The notes: a model not told the origin generated them from the letters alone. A stretch of DNA of 64,000 bases from Catellatospora coxensis (GCF_016862635.1 NZ_BONI01000026.1:1-64000), one strand, 5' to 3'; numbered from the stretch's first letter, positions 34,112-43,532 are shown. Numbers and translations are program-made.

Positions 34112-34885
34112 GTGATCACTCCTTATCAGCAGGCCGGTTACCGGGTGCGCGTCGACTGGGGTCCGCAGGGCGCCGACGCCGTGGGCGCCGGAGCCGCCTT
34201 GGTCGCGGTGGTGGACGTGCTGTCGTTCACCACGGCGCTGACCGTCGCCGCCGACCAGGGCATCGAGGTGTTCCCGTACCGGTGGCGCGACGCGCGGGCG
34301 TTCGAATTCGCCCGCAGCCACGACGCGCTGCTGGCGGTGGGCCGCTCCGAGGTGGGCCCGGCGCATCCGGTGAGCCTGTCGCCGGCGACCATCCGGTCCG
34401 CGGCCGGAGTACGGCGGCTGGTGCTGCCGTCGCCCAACGGATCGGCGATCACCCAGCGGCTGGCCGAGGCGGGCGCGACCGTCGTCGGAGTGTCGCTGCG
34501 CAACGCCGCGGCGGCCGCGGCCTGGACGGTCGCGCACCTGGCCGGGGCCGACGACGCCGTGGTGGCCGTCGTCGCCGCGGGTGAGCGGTGGCGGGCCGAC
34601 GACACGCTGCGCCCGGCGGTAGAGGACCTGTGGGGCGCGGGCGCGTTCGTCGGCGCGCTGGCCGGCCACGGGTTCGGGCCGCTGTCGCCGGAGGCGGAGG
34701 TCGCCGCGGCGGCGTACCAGCGGGTGGCGGGCCGGTTGCCGCAGGCGCTGCAGGACTGCGCCAGCGGCCGGGAGCTGATCGGCTACGGATACCCGCAGGA
34801 TGTGGCGATCGCGGCCGAGGTGGCCGGCAGCAGGGTGGTCCCGGTGCTGGAGGGCGTGAGTTTCCGGCCGCAGCGTCTGGCATGA
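34112..34885 (+). CDS. comB: 2-phosphosulfolactate phosphatase family protein
   Basis: The 257-residue protein matches the ComB family: YRVRVDWGPQGADAV, VVDVLSFTTALTVA, LPSPNGSAIT and the C-terminal SGRELIGYGYPQDV all fall in order. In methanogens ComB removes phosphate from 2-phosphosulfolactate during coenzyme M synthesis. Actinobacteria keep the family without that pathway, so its substrate here is unknown. GTG 34112 gives the usual family N-terminus; an ATG at 34028 would add 28 unsupported residues. Confidence 0.83.
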   Translation: MITPYQQAGYRVRVDWGPQGADAVGAGAALVAVVDVLSFTTALTVAADQGIEVFPYRWRDARAFEFARSHDALLAVGRSEVGPAHPVSLSPATIRSAAGVRRLVLPSPNGSAITQRLAEAGATVVGVSLRNAAAAAAWTVAHLAGADDAVVAVVAAGERWRADDTLRPAVEDLWGAGAFVGALAGHGFGPLSPEAEVAAAAYQRVAGRLPQALQDCASGRELIGYGYPQDVAIAAEVAGSRVVPVLEGVSFRPQRLA

Positions 34886-34928
34886 ACCAGGACCCGGCCG
34901 GTCGGCCGGGACCGCACGTGGTGGCCGT

Positions 34929-35657
34929 TCAGCTGAGCCGGCAGGCCTTCAGGGAGCCGTCATAGCCGGAGAAGAACGCGTCGGTGCGTTGCGCGACGGT
35001 GCCGTGCGACTCGGGCGCGAACCAGGGCTGGCCCTCGGGGTCGCCGACGGCGAGCAGTCCGCGCCGGAACTCGTCGAGGTCGCCGTCGGCGAGGCTGAGC
35101 AGGTCCCGGCGGACGGAGTCGCCGAGGTACGCGCCCGCCATGCAGTCGGCCTGGAGCTCGTGGTCGATCGCGTAGCGGTGCTCGACCCCGAGGCGGGCCT
35201 GGACGGCGTGGGCGTACTCGTGGCCGAGCAGGTAGAACACGAACGCGTCGCCGATCCGGCGGAACGCGGTGACGGCCCAGTCGGCGTCGTAGGCGATGAA
35301 GTCACCGGCCGGGCAGTAGACGGCGTTGTCGGCGGGGATGGGTTCGCGGCCGCAGGCCAGGTCGCCGGTGTCGCGGTAGGGCCGGACGGCGCGGACCGGC
35401 CCGAACGTCACCCCGGACGCTTCGAAGACGGCGGACCAGTACGTTTCGGCGAGGCTGACGGCGTCCCCCGCGTCCTCCTCGAACTCCTCGACGGTCTTGG
35501 TGCCGTCGACCTTGGCAGTCGGCGTGGCCGCGGGGGCGGGGGCCGTGGAGGTCACGTCCTCGGGCAGGGTCGGGTCGGGCAGCGCCCCGCAGCCGAGGGT
35601 CAGCACGGCGGCCGCGACGAGCGCGACGGTCCAGCGGGTGCGGTGGCGGGCGGGCAT
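34929..35657 (-). CDS. Lipoprotein zinc metallopeptidase (PF04228-like)
   Basis: The 242-residue lipoprotein has a lipobox LTLGC (Cys23), a short acidic linker and a zinc motif LLGHEYAHAVQ (His146, Glu147, His150). HELQADCMAGAY follows at 166-177, supplying the third ligand. This pattern fits the putative neutral zinc metallopeptidases (YpfJ/PF04228 group). It should sit on the outer face of the cell membrane. It converges with the ComB-like gene. Confidence 0.83.
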   Translation of the reverse strand: MPARHRTRWTVALVAAAVLTLGCGALPDPTLPEDVTSTAPAPAATPTAKVDGTKTVEEFEEDAGDAVSLAETYWSAVFEASGVTFGPVRAVRPYRDTGDLACGREPIPADNAVYCPAGDFIAYDADWAVTAFRRIGDAFVFYLLGHEYAHAVQARLGVEHRYAIDHELQADCMAGAYLGDSVRRDLLSLADGDLDEFRRGLLAVGDPEGQPWFAPESHGTVAQRTDAFFSGYDGSLKACRLS

Positions 35658-35842
35658 CGGCGGCGTCCTTTCAAGGGGTGTCCTCTGTTGTACCCTCCGA
35701 TGCCCAATCCGCGCGGGTTCAGTCGGCGGCGGTGTGGTGAGGTGTGCCGCGTCGCCCCCAAGCCGTCAGCACACGGCCCTGAACACGGGAGTGGCGTTCG
35801 CGGGAGGTGTGTCTCCGGATCGGCCGGATCGTTGATCACGAC

Positions 35843-36244
35843 ATGAAGCCACGCGCCGTGTTCGGGGTCATCGCCCTGTCGGCCATGCCCTTGCTCCTGG
35901 CGACACCCGCTCAGGCCGCTGAGCCCGGGCCGCGCGAGGGGCTCGGAGGACTGGATATCGTCAGCGATCTACTCAAGCCCGGCGGCGACGACGACAGCAA
36001 GGTCGCGAACGGGGGGCCGGTCGGCCCAGGGCTCAGCGAGCTCGTCGCGATCGCAGAAGGCATCTTGACGAAGTACGGCATCACCAAGTCGTTCGCGGAC
36101 ATCCAGGACCTCGACGCAGGGATCCTCGCGATCGCTTCAGGCGTCCTCAACATCAACGGCAAGGACGGCATCATCGCAGCCCCGGGGAAACTCCTCGGCA
36201 ATTCTCCTCCAAAGACCTCGAATCCGGATCCGGCGAGCCGATGA
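35843..36244 (+). CDS. Small secreted hypothetical protein
   Basis: The 133-residue protein has a Sec signal peptide (about 1-26, ending ATPAQAA). The mature part is Gly- and Asp-rich, with no cysteines and no recognised domain. The stretch ILTKYGITKSFADIQDLDAG is probably helical. It is monocistronic. The ATG lacks a strong ribosome binding site, but the signal peptide fixes the start. Confidence 0.6.
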   Translation: MKPRAVFGVIALSAMPLLLATPAQAAEPGPREGLGGLDIVSDLLKPGGDDDSKVANGGPVGPGLSELVAIAEGILTKYGITKSFADIQDLDAGILAIASGVLNINGKDGIIAAPGKLLGNSPPKTSNPDPASR

Positions 36245-36284
36245 GGGCGGCGGAGGACAGCGCGCCGAACAGGGCCCGGACCGG

Positions 36285-38813
36285 CTACGGCGACCGACGT
36301 GCGCTGAGCCTCACCCTGGGGGCCAGGTAGCGGGCGGTGTGCCCGTCGGCTGCGGCGACCTGTGCCGGGGTGCCCGCCGCGACGATCCGGCCGCCCGCGT
36401 CGCCGCCGTCCGGCCCCAGATCGACGACCCAGTCGGCGGTCGCGGCCACGCCCATGTCGTGTTCGACGACGATCACGGTGTTGCCGGCGTCGACCAGGTC
36501 CTGGAGCTGGCCCAGCAGCAGCTCGACGTCGGCCGGGTGCAGGCCGGTGGTCGGCTCGTCGAGCAGGTACAGGGTGTGGCCGCGGTGGGCGCGCTGCAGT
36601 TCGGTGGCGAGTTTGATGCGCTGCGCCTCACCGCCGGACAGCTCGGTGGCGGGCTGGCCGAGCCGCAGGTATCCGAGGCCGACCTCGCGCAGGGTGACCA
36701 GGCTGCGCGCGGCGGCGGGCACGTCGTGCAGGAAGCGACCGGCCTGCTCGACAGTCATCGCGAGCACGTCGGCGATGGTCGCCCCGCGGTAGGTGATCTC
36801 CAGTGTCTCCGGGTCGTAGCGCGCGCCGTGGCAGTCGGGGCAGGTCGCGTAGGTGCCCGGCAGGAAGATCAGCTCGACGGTGACGAAGCCTTCGCCCTGG
36901 CATGTCGGGCAGCGCCCGGCGGGCACGTTGAACGAGAACCGGCCGGGGCCGTAGCCGCGGGCCTTGGCCTGCTCGGTGTTGGCGAAGACCTTGCGTACGG
37001 CGTCGAACATGCCGGTGTAGGTGGCGAGGTTCGACCGGGGAGTGCGGCCGATCGGCTTCTGGTCGACGCGGACGAGGCGGTCGAAGTGCTCCAGGCCGCG
37101 CACGTCGGCGGCGAGCACGTCGGAGTCGTCGACCGTTGCGAGGCCGAACTCCGCCTCGGCGGTGTCGTCGGGTTCGGCCGCCGCGACGCCGAGGTGGCGG
37201 GCGACGACTTCGGCCACGACCTGTGTCACCAGCGTCGACTTCCCGGACCCGGACACCCCGGTCACCGCGGTGAGCGTGCCCAGTGGCAGGTCGGCGTCCA
37301 GGTCGCGCAGGTTGTGCCGGTTGACGCCGCGCAACCGCAGCCAGCCCGTGGGCCGCCGTGGTTCGCGCCGCGGCGGGCGGGTCCGGCCGGGGAACAGGTA
37401 CGGCCGGGTGGCTGAATCCGCGGCGTCGCGCAGCCCGGTGACCGGGCCGCTGTAGACGATCCGCCCGCCGGACTCGCCCGCACCGGGGCCGACGTCGACG
37501 AGCCAGTCGGCGCGGCGCACCACGTCCATGTCGTGCTCCACGACGAAGACCGAGTTGCCCGCGGTGCGCAGGCGGTCCAGGACCTGCAGGAGCGGCTCGG
37601 CGTCGGCGGGGTGCAGCCCGGCGGACGGTTCGTCGAGGACGTACACGACGCCGAAGAGTCCCGATCGGAGCTGGGTGGCGATCCGCAGCCGCTGTGCCTC
37701 ACCCGGTGACAGCGTCGGCACGGGCCGGCTGAGCTGCAGGTAGCCGAGTCCCAGGTCGACCAGTACGCCGATGCGTTCGGTCAGGTCGGCGGCGAGTGCG
37801 CGGGCGACCTCGGTGCGCTCTCCCGACAGTGACGACTCCCAGGCGGGCTCCGGATCGGGCAGGGTCGCGGTGGGCCGCAGCACCTCGGCCAGCGCCGACA
37901 GCGGCAGCGCGACCAGGTCGGCGACGGTGCGCCCGGCGAAGGTGACCGCCAGCGCCTCCGGCCGCAGCCCGGTTCCGTGGCAGGTGGGGCACGGTCCGAT
38001 GGTCACATGGCGCAGGGCGCGTTCGCGGTTGCGCTCGCTCTTGGAGTTGGCCAGCGTGTGCATGATGTGCGACCGGGCGCTCCAGAACTGGCCGTGGTAC
38101 ACGGCCTCGCCCCGGTCGCGCTGCGGGTGCACTTCGACGACCGGCTGGTCGTCGGTGTAGAGGATCCAGTCCCGCTGCGACTTCGGCAGCCGGTGCCAGG
38201 GCCGGTCCACGTCGACGCCGAGTGCGACGAGGATGTCTCGCAGGTTGACGCTCTGCCACGCGCCCGGCCAGGCCGCGACCGCGCCTTCGCGGATGCTGAG
38301 CGTCGGGTCGGGCACCATGAGCCGTTCGGAGACCACGTGGGTGCGGCCCAGGCCGTGGCAGGTCGGGCACGCGCCCGCGGCGGTGTTCGGGGAGAACGCC
38401 TCGGCCTCCAGCCGCTGCTCGGTGCCCGGCGGATAGGTGCCCGCGCGCGACAGCAGCAGCCGCAGCAGATTCGACAGCGTGGTCAGCGTGCCCACCGTCG
38501 AGCGGGCTCCGCCCGAGCCGCGGCGCTGCTGCAGCGCGACCGCGGGTGGTAGCCCGGTGATCTCTTTGATCTGCGGCGCGGGCAGCTGGTTCAGCAGCCG
38601 CCGGGCGTACGGCGCGACCGACTCGAAGTAGCGCCGCTGGGCCTCGGCGTAGATGGTCGCGAACGCCAGTGAGGACTTGCCCGAGCCGGAGATGCCGGTG
38701 AAAGCGACCAGAGCGTCGCGCGGCAGGTCCACGTCGACGTCGCGCAGGTTGTGCACCCGAGCGCCACGGACCCGGACGAACTGGTCGTGAGCCGGCGGCC
38801 GCGTCCTGGCCAC
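36285..38813 (-). CDS. UvrA-like ABC ATPase (short paralogue)
   Basis: The roughly 842-residue protein has two ABC modules with P-loops GISGSGKSSL near the N-terminus and GVSGSGKSTL in the middle, two signature regions (TLSPGEAQRLRIA and ELSGGEAQRIKLA) and zinc-binding pairs (CPTCHGLG, CPTCHGTG, CPTCQGEG, CPDCHG). It is over 100 residues shorter than housekeeping UvrA. Such class II paralogues occur in antibiotic producers and have been linked to drug resistance as well as repair. GTG 38813 is preferred to an upstream frame start. It stands alone, without uvrB or uvrC. Confidence 0.83.
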   Translation of the reverse strand: MARTRPPAHDQFVRVRGARVHNLRDVDVDLPRDALVAFTGISGSGKSSLAFATIYAEAQRRYFESVAPYARRLLNQLPAPQIKEITGLPPAVALQQRRGSGGARSTVGTLTTLSNLLRLLLSRAGTYPPGTEQRLEAEAFSPNTAAGACPTCHGLGRTHVVSERLMVPDPTLSIREGAVAAWPGAWQSVNLRDILVALGVDVDRPWHRLPKSQRDWILYTDDQPVVEVHPQRDRGEAVYHGQFWSARSHIMHTLANSKSERNRERALRHVTIGPCPTCHGTGLRPEALAVTFAGRTVADLVALPLSALAEVLRPTATLPDPEPAWESSLSGERTEVARALAADLTERIGVLVDLGLGYLQLSRPVPTLSPGEAQRLRIATQLRSGLFGVVYVLDEPSAGLHPADAEPLLQVLDRLRTAGNSVFVVEHDMDVVRRADWLVDVGPGAGESGGRIVYSGPVTGLRDAADSATRPYLFPGRTRPPRREPRRPTGWLRLRGVNRHNLRDLDADLPLGTLTAVTGVSGSGKSTLVTQVVAEVVARHLGVAAAEPDDTAEAEFGLATVDDSDVLAADVRGLEHFDRLVRVDQKPIGRTPRSNLATYTGMFDAVRKVFANTEQAKARGYGPGRFSFNVPAGRCPTCQGEGFVTVELIFLPGTYATCPDCHGARYDPETLEITYRGATIADVLAMTVEQAGRFLHDVPAAARSLVTLREVGLGYLRLGQPATELSGGEAQRIKLATELQRAHRGHTLYLLDEPTTGLHPADVELLLGQLQDLVDAGNTVIVVEHDMGVAATADWVVDLGPDGGDAGGRIVAAGTPAQVAAADGHTARYLAPRVRLSARRSP

Positions 38814-38894
38814 ACACCGAGGGTACCGCGGATCCCGCCTCGAGTTCACCGGCCCGCATGGCCCCGCAATAGGTCCTGACCAGCGTAAAGTCAG

Positions 38895-38910
38895 CTAAGG
38901 TCGGCCTTAG
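38895..38910. promoter_or_regulatory. 16-bp dyad in divergent promoter
   Basis: CTAAGG-TCGG-CCTTAG has perfect 6-bp arms and lies between the UvrA-like gene (minus) and the SPW gene (plus), 37 bases before the latter's ATG. The inner AGG/CCT pair is weakly like a DtxR/IdeR iron box, but the outer bases do not fit. Confidence 0.4.
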
Positions 38911-38947
38911 GAAGGTTGTTTGATGTTGTCGTTCGGAGGTGTTTAGC

Positions 38948-39427
38948 ATGACTGTTCGAACCCCTCGCATCGAAGATCATCCGGACCTTGCGGAGCTTCG
39001 GCTGCGCTACGAGGAAGCCGCCGAAACCCCGACCGCACAGGTGGCGGAGGGTCTGACCTTTCTGTCGGGTCTCTACCTCGCCATCTCGCCCTGGGTAGTG
39101 GGCTTCACCGGCAACTCCAGCCTCACGGCGAGCAACGTCATCTGCGGTGTCGCGCTGGCCGTGCTGGCCCTGTGCTTCGCCACCATGTACGGGCATTCGC
39201 ACCGGATCGCGTGGGTCGCCCCGATCATCAGCGCCTGGGTGATCGTCTCGCCCTGGCTGGTCAGCGGTCCCACACCGAGTGTCCGCGTCATCGTCAGCAA
39301 CGTCATCGTCGGCCTGGTCGGCCTGGTGTGCACCATCGCCATGATGTCCGTGGGCAGGCGAAGGGTTGCCGACACGGCAGGCCTGAGGGCATCGGCGCAG
39401 TCGTACCGGGATGTGCCGCGGCCGTAG
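38948..39427 (+). CDS. SPW-repeat membrane protein
   Basis: The 159-residue protein has about four membrane helices and two SPW repeats (ISPWVVGFTGNSS and VSPWLVSGPTPS), the hallmark of PF03779. It starts at ATG 38948, with GGAGGTG upstream. Function in this family is unknown, although actinobacterial members are common small membrane proteins. It is followed by a strong bidirectional hairpin. Confidence 0.88.
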   Translation: MTVRTPRIEDHPDLAELRLRYEEAAETPTAQVAEGLTFLSGLYLAISPWVVGFTGNSSLTASNVICGVALAVLALCFATMYGHSHRIAWVAPIISAWVIVSPWLVSGPTPSVRVIVSNVIVGLVGLVCTIAMMSVGRRRVADTAGLRASAQSYRDVPRP

Positions 39428-39495
39428 TCGCCGGTAGCCGGCCCTCGCCGGGTCGGATGCGGTGACCTGCTCTTCCAGCACGGGCGCACGGGCGG

Positions 39496-39531
39496 CTGTT
39501 TGGCGCTGCCGACGGCGGCAGCGCCAAACAG
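39496..39531. terminator. Bidirectional terminator hairpin
   Basis: CTGTTTGGCGCTGCCG and its perfect complement (39516-39531) enclose a 4-base loop. The 16-bp stem lies between the SPW gene and the convergent NB-ARC gene. Confidence 0.88.
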
Positions 39532-39541
39532 TGCTATCCAG

Positions 39542-42013
39542 TCACGGTCGGGCAGAGCTGGTCGCCCTCGCCGCAGGCCCGGTGGCGCGGACCAGCCGGT
39601 CGCGCACTCCCTCGGCATCGGGATGGCCGAGGTTGTCGAGGATGCGCAGGGCCCGCTGCCAGGTACGCGCGGCGCCTGCTCGGTCGCCCAGGGACCATCG
39701 GCTGTCACCGAGCCGGTGCAAGGTGTCCGCCTCGTCGTAGCGGTCACCGATCCGCATGATGAGGACCAGGGCCCGGTGGTAGCACGAGACCGCCCGGCGG
39801 TAGCGGCCGAGTCGGTCGTGGATGAAACCGAGGCTGTCCCAGGTGTTCGCCTCGCCGTGCCGGTCGTCGGTCTGGCGCAACAGCACCAGCGCTCGCCGGC
39901 AGTGGTCGAGCGCCGGCCCGTACTGGCCGAGCCTGGCGTGCGCCCACCCCACCCCGTTGTGCGCGCTGGCCTCTCCGGACAGGTGACCGGCGATCCGGTA
40001 CAGCTCCAGGCCTTGCTGCGCGTGGTGCAGGGACTCGGCGTGACGGCCGAGCCGATCCAGCATCGCGCCGAACGCCCGGTGGGTCCGTGCCTGCCCGGTG
40101 TGGTCACCGAGTTCGCTGAAGAGCTTCAGCGCCGCGCGGTAGTGGCCCTCCGCCTCCTCCCGTTCGCCGACTCGGGCAAGCGCCCGGGCGAGGTCGCGGT
40201 GAGCGCTCGCCTGCCCGGGCCGCTCGCCCACCTGCTGTGCCGCGGCGAGGGCGGTTCGCTGGGCGGCGACCAGGTCCGGCCAGTGGCCTTGGCGCTGCAG
40301 GAAGTCCACCAGGGTCCGGGCCAGCCGCCAGGCGTGCCCTGCGAACCGGGCGCGTTCGGCGTGGGCGACCGCCGCCAGGAGCACGCGGTACTCGGCGGTG
40401 AACCAGCTCAGCGCGTGGCTGTGATCGGTGATCTCCTCGGGGGCTACCCCGGGTGGGGCGTCGGCCAGGCTGATCGGGTCCCAGCCAGGCTGCAACAGCA
40501 GCGCGGCCGCGTGTGCCGTGTGAAGGTAGTGGTCCAGGCCGCGCTGGATCGCCGTCCGCTGGACGTCGGGGGCGTCGATGCTTTCGGCCAGGTCGGCCGC
40601 GTACCCCCGCAGCAGGTCGTGGAGGTTGAACCTGCCGGGCGCGTGTTCGGTGACCAGGTGCGCATGGGCCAGTTCGGCCAGCAGCCGGTGCACCTGGATC
40701 AGGGGCAGCCCGGCCAGGCTGGCGGCGGCGGGGATGGCGGTGTCCGGCCCAGGATGGCAGGCGAGCAGCCGGAACAGGCGCGCGGCGGGCTGGCTCAGAT
40801 GCCGGTACGACCAGGAGAAGACCGCCTGCACGTCGGTGCCGGCGTCGCCGCTGTTGAGTAGCCGCCTGGTCTCCCGCAACTCGGCGGCGAGGGTGGACAG
40901 CGGAAACGACGGATGTGCCGCTCCGCGGGCGGCGACCACCGCCAGCGCCAGCGGCAGCCGCGCGCACCGTTCGATCATATCGTTCACGGCCTGCGGTTCC
41001 GAGGTCAGCCGGTCCGCTCCGAGACGCCGTTCCAGAAACTGCCACGCCTCGTCGAAGGAGAGCAGGTCGACGGTGACCGGCCGAGCGCCCTCGGCGGCGA
41101 CCAGGCCGCCGAGGCGGTTGCGGCTGGTCACCAGCACGAGGCACGTCGGGCTGCCGGGTAGCAGGTGGCGCACCTGCTCGACGTCGCGGGCGTTGTCCAG
41201 CACTACCAGCATCCGCCGGCCGGCGAGCAGGCTTCGGTACAGCCCCACCTGCGCGGGCAGGTGTATCGGGAGGCGTTCGGGCGGCACGTCGAGTGCCTCC
41301 AGGAACCCGCGTAGCGCCTCGGCGGGCGTCATCATGGAGCCGCTGGGGTCGAACCCGCGCATGTTGACGTAGAGCTGGCCGTCCGGGTAACGCTCTGCGG
41401 CGCGGTGGGCCCAGTGCACCGCGAGACTCGTCTTGCCGACCCCGGCGGTGCCCGACAGCACCACGCTCGTCGCGGCCGGCTCGGCTGCGCTGCTTCCACC
41501 GGTGGTGGTGGCGGCGTCGAGCTGGGCGAGCAGCTCCGCGCGGCCGACGAAGGCGGTCAGGGCCGGTGGCAACTGCTGCGGCACGGGAACACCTGCCGCC
41601 ATGCCGTTCGCCGGTGCCCGCGCGGTGCCCGGTCCGGCCTGCCCGCCGGCCGGATTCATGCGACGTCGACCTTCCTCGACTTGGTCGCGCGCGGTGGCCA
41701 ACCGGCCTTGCTCGGCGCTGGTGGCCCCGAGCAGCCGGGTGAGGATGTCGAACCGCTCGGTAGGGGGCAGGACGTTTCCCGCGAAGTACTCCCCGATGAT
41801 TCCGTGGGACCAGCCGGTCTTAGCTGCCAGCTGCCGGTAGGTCAACAAGGTGCCGCCGTGCTGGCGTGCGTGGCGGTGCCGCAGCTTGCGCAGCAGCAGG
41901 GCCAGGTCCTGCACCGTCTGCGGTTCGCGGTCGACCGCGAGCGCGGAATGGGGTGCGTCGGGTGTCTGGTGGAACGCCTGCCGGGCACCGGGGCGCACCG
42001 GTTGGTCGTACAT
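39542..42013 (-). CDS. XRE-type HTH, NB-ARC ATPase, TPR regulator
   Basis: This 823-residue protein replaces the BTAD of the other two large regulators with an XRE-like helix-turn-helix (about 35-95, LTYRQLAAKTGWSHGIIGEY). An NB-ARC ATPase follows (P-loop GTAGVGKTSL near 190, LPLALAVVAARG near 345), then TPRs from about 500. The start MYDQPVRP at 42013 has GGGGGAG upstream; the frame extends 122 codons further without support. The NB-ARC and TPR parts are close to those of the AfsR-like protein at 16058-18841 (shared phrases such as VHWAHR and DTWDS/NTWDSLGFIH). It is a STAND-type signal-dependent regulator with unknown target. Confidence 0.87.
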   Translation of the reverse strand: MYDQPVRPGARQAFHQTPDAPHSALAVDREPQTVQDLALLLRKLRHRHARQHGGTLLTYRQLAAKTGWSHGIIGEYFAGNVLPPTERFDILTRLLGATSAEQGRLATARDQVEEGRRRMNPAGGQAGPGTARAPANGMAAGVPVPQQLPPALTAFVGRAELLAQLDAATTTGGSSAAEPAATSVVLSGTAGVGKTSLAVHWAHRAAERYPDGQLYVNMRGFDPSGSMMTPAEALRGFLEALDVPPERLPIHLPAQVGLYRSLLAGRRMLVVLDNARDVEQVRHLLPGSPTCLVLVTSRNRLGGLVAAEGARPVTVDLLSFDEAWQFLERRLGADRLTSEPQAVNDMIERCARLPLALAVVAARGAAHPSFPLSTLAAELRETRRLLNSGDAGTDVQAVFSWSYRHLSQPAARLFRLLACHPGPDTAIPAAASLAGLPLIQVHRLLAELAHAHLVTEHAPGRFNLHDLLRGYAADLAESIDAPDVQRTAIQRGLDHYLHTAHAAALLLQPGWDPISLADAPPGVAPEEITDHSHALSWFTAEYRVLLAAVAHAERARFAGHAWRLARTLVDFLQRQGHWPDLVAAQRTALAAAQQVGERPGQASAHRDLARALARVGEREEAEGHYRAALKLFSELGDHTGQARTHRAFGAMLDRLGRHAESLHHAQQGLELYRIAGHLSGEASAHNGVGWAHARLGQYGPALDHCRRALVLLRQTDDRHGEANTWDSLGFIHDRLGRYRRAVSCYHRALVLIMRIGDRYDEADTLHRLGDSRWSLGDRAGAARTWQRALRILDNLGHPDAEGVRDRLVRATGPAARATSSARP

Positions 42014-42381
42014 TCTGTCTCCCCCTGCCGGCCACCCGGCGGTCTCATGTGCTGACACCGCGGGTGGTCCAGCCTTTCTGGCATCACTGGAACATCGCCA
42101 TCCGGACCCGTTGATAACGGATGAATGACGCATGGCCGGACCTGCTGAAGGCCGCCCGTGGCTGAGGTCGGGTGCCGTAGGTCGCTTGCGGACCACCGCG
42201 GCAATGCTCGACGGTGCCCTGCCGCCGCCCATGGCGATCCACCGCGCCAGTGCGGAGGCCTGTGCCACAGGTCCAGGTGTCCAACGATGTCCAACATCCC
42301 CATTGGACGGTCGTGCCATCGATAACAGTAACCGTCTGAGCGGATGTCGCACGGGCTCCGCCACAGGTTGGGAGAACATGA
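42014..42381. promoter_or_regulatory. Divergent promoter region with GTCCA repeats
   Basis: These 368 bases separate the XRE/NB-ARC gene from the secreted protease. GTCCAAC occurs at 42279-42285 and 42289-42295, a related GTCCA at 42271 and an inverted TTGGAC at 42303-42308. The cluster lies 74-111 bases upstream of the protease start and may be its operator. No gene is supported here. Confidence 0.4.
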
Positions 42382-43506
42382 ATGTCAGTCACAACGACCG
42401 GGCGGCAGGCTTCCGCGGCCCGGATCCTCGCGGCCGTCGCGTTGGCGGCCGGGGTAGCCCTGGCGGTGCCCCAGTCCGCTGCGGCCGCCCCCGACGATGC
42501 AGGTCTTTCGGCGAAGGCCGGCGTGACCGGAGGCGCGGTGGCTGTGCACGCCGAAGCGTGGACGGCCGGACGTGCGAAGTACGGGCGAAACGTCACCGCG
42601 GCCCAGGCGGTCGACGCGTTCTGGACGCCGGAGCGCATGCGCGCGGCCAGGCCGATCGAGGAGTCGCCCGAGTACGCCCGCGCGATGGCCATGGGCAGCG
42701 CGGCCGCGAAGGCCGCGGCGCCACAGGCGGCCACCGGCGCCCGTAAACCGACGGTGATCCCACCCTATGAAGGGGCCCTGGGCACCCCCAAGGGCGACGG
42801 CGCGTCGACCCTGGCCGTCAACCCGAACTTCGCCTCGTCCCACCCGACCGCGCGCACCAGCGGCAAGGCGTTCTTCGTGCTCGGCGGGCTCTCCTACCAG
42901 TGCTCCGGCACCGTGGTGAACTCCGCGGGAGCCGACACGGTGTGGACGGCCGGCCACTGCATCCACAGCGGCGCGGGCGGCCAGGCCGCCTCCAGCTGGG
43001 CGTTCGTGCCGGCCTACGACGACGACCTGGCCAACCCGCGGCCGTACGGCACCTGGACCGCCGTCAGCATCTGGACCATGAACGCATGGATCAACTCGTC
43101 GGCCCCGGCCGAGGACATGGGCGTGGCGATCATGGGCACGCTGAACGGCAACCACATCGTCAGCTACCTCGGCGGCCAGGGACTGTGGACGTTCGCCGGC
43201 ACGCAGAACCTGCAGAACGCGTTCGGCTACCCCGCCCAGTCCCCGTTCGACGGCGGCAACCTGCTGCGCTGCAGTGGCTATTCCTCGCAGGAGAACGCCA
43301 ACGTCTGGACCGAGACGATCAAGATCCCCTGCAACTTCAACAAGGGCGCGAGCGGCGGCGGCTGGCTGCTGAACTGGGACGGCAACTGGGGCCTGGTCAA
43401 CGGGATCAACAGCCGCGTCGACAAGCTGCCCAACCCCACGATCGTCGCGTCGCCGTACTTCGACCAGACGGCCCTGGACCTGTACGACTTCACCAAGAAC
43501 ATGTGA
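42382..43506 (+). CDS. Secreted trypsin-like serine protease
   Basis: The 374-residue protein has a signal peptide (about 1-36), a propeptide-like segment to about 135 and a chymotrypsin-fold protease. The triad is visible as His192 in TAGHC, Asp245 in EDMGV and Ser324 in GASGGGW. This arrangement is common for streptomycete and Micromonosporaceae exported endopeptidases of the S1/V8-like group. GGGAG precedes the start. A perfect palindrome follows the stop. Confidence 0.9.
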   Translation: MSVTTTGRQASAARILAAVALAAGVALAVPQSAAAAPDDAGLSAKAGVTGGAVAVHAEAWTAGRAKYGRNVTAAQAVDAFWTPERMRAARPIEESPEYARAMAMGSAAAKAAAPQAATGARKPTVIPPYEGALGTPKGDGASTLAVNPNFASSHPTARTSGKAFFVLGGLSYQCSGTVVNSAGADTVWTAGHCIHSGAGGQAASSWAFVPAYDDDLANPRPYGTWTAVSIWTMNAWINSSAPAEDMGVAIMGTLNGNHIVSYLGGQGLWTFAGTQNLQNAFGYPAQSPFDGGNLLRCSGYSSQENANVWTETIKIPCNFNKGASGGGWLLNWDGNWGLVNGINSRVDKLPNPTIVASPYFDQTALDLYDFTKNM

Positions 43507-43532
43507 GCTGTCCGCAGCCGCGGATCTCATGA

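Noticed and set aside
38895-38910. Called as an iron box
   Set aside because: The arms read CTAAGG/CCTTAG rather than TTAGG/CCTAA, so only a generic dyad is reported.
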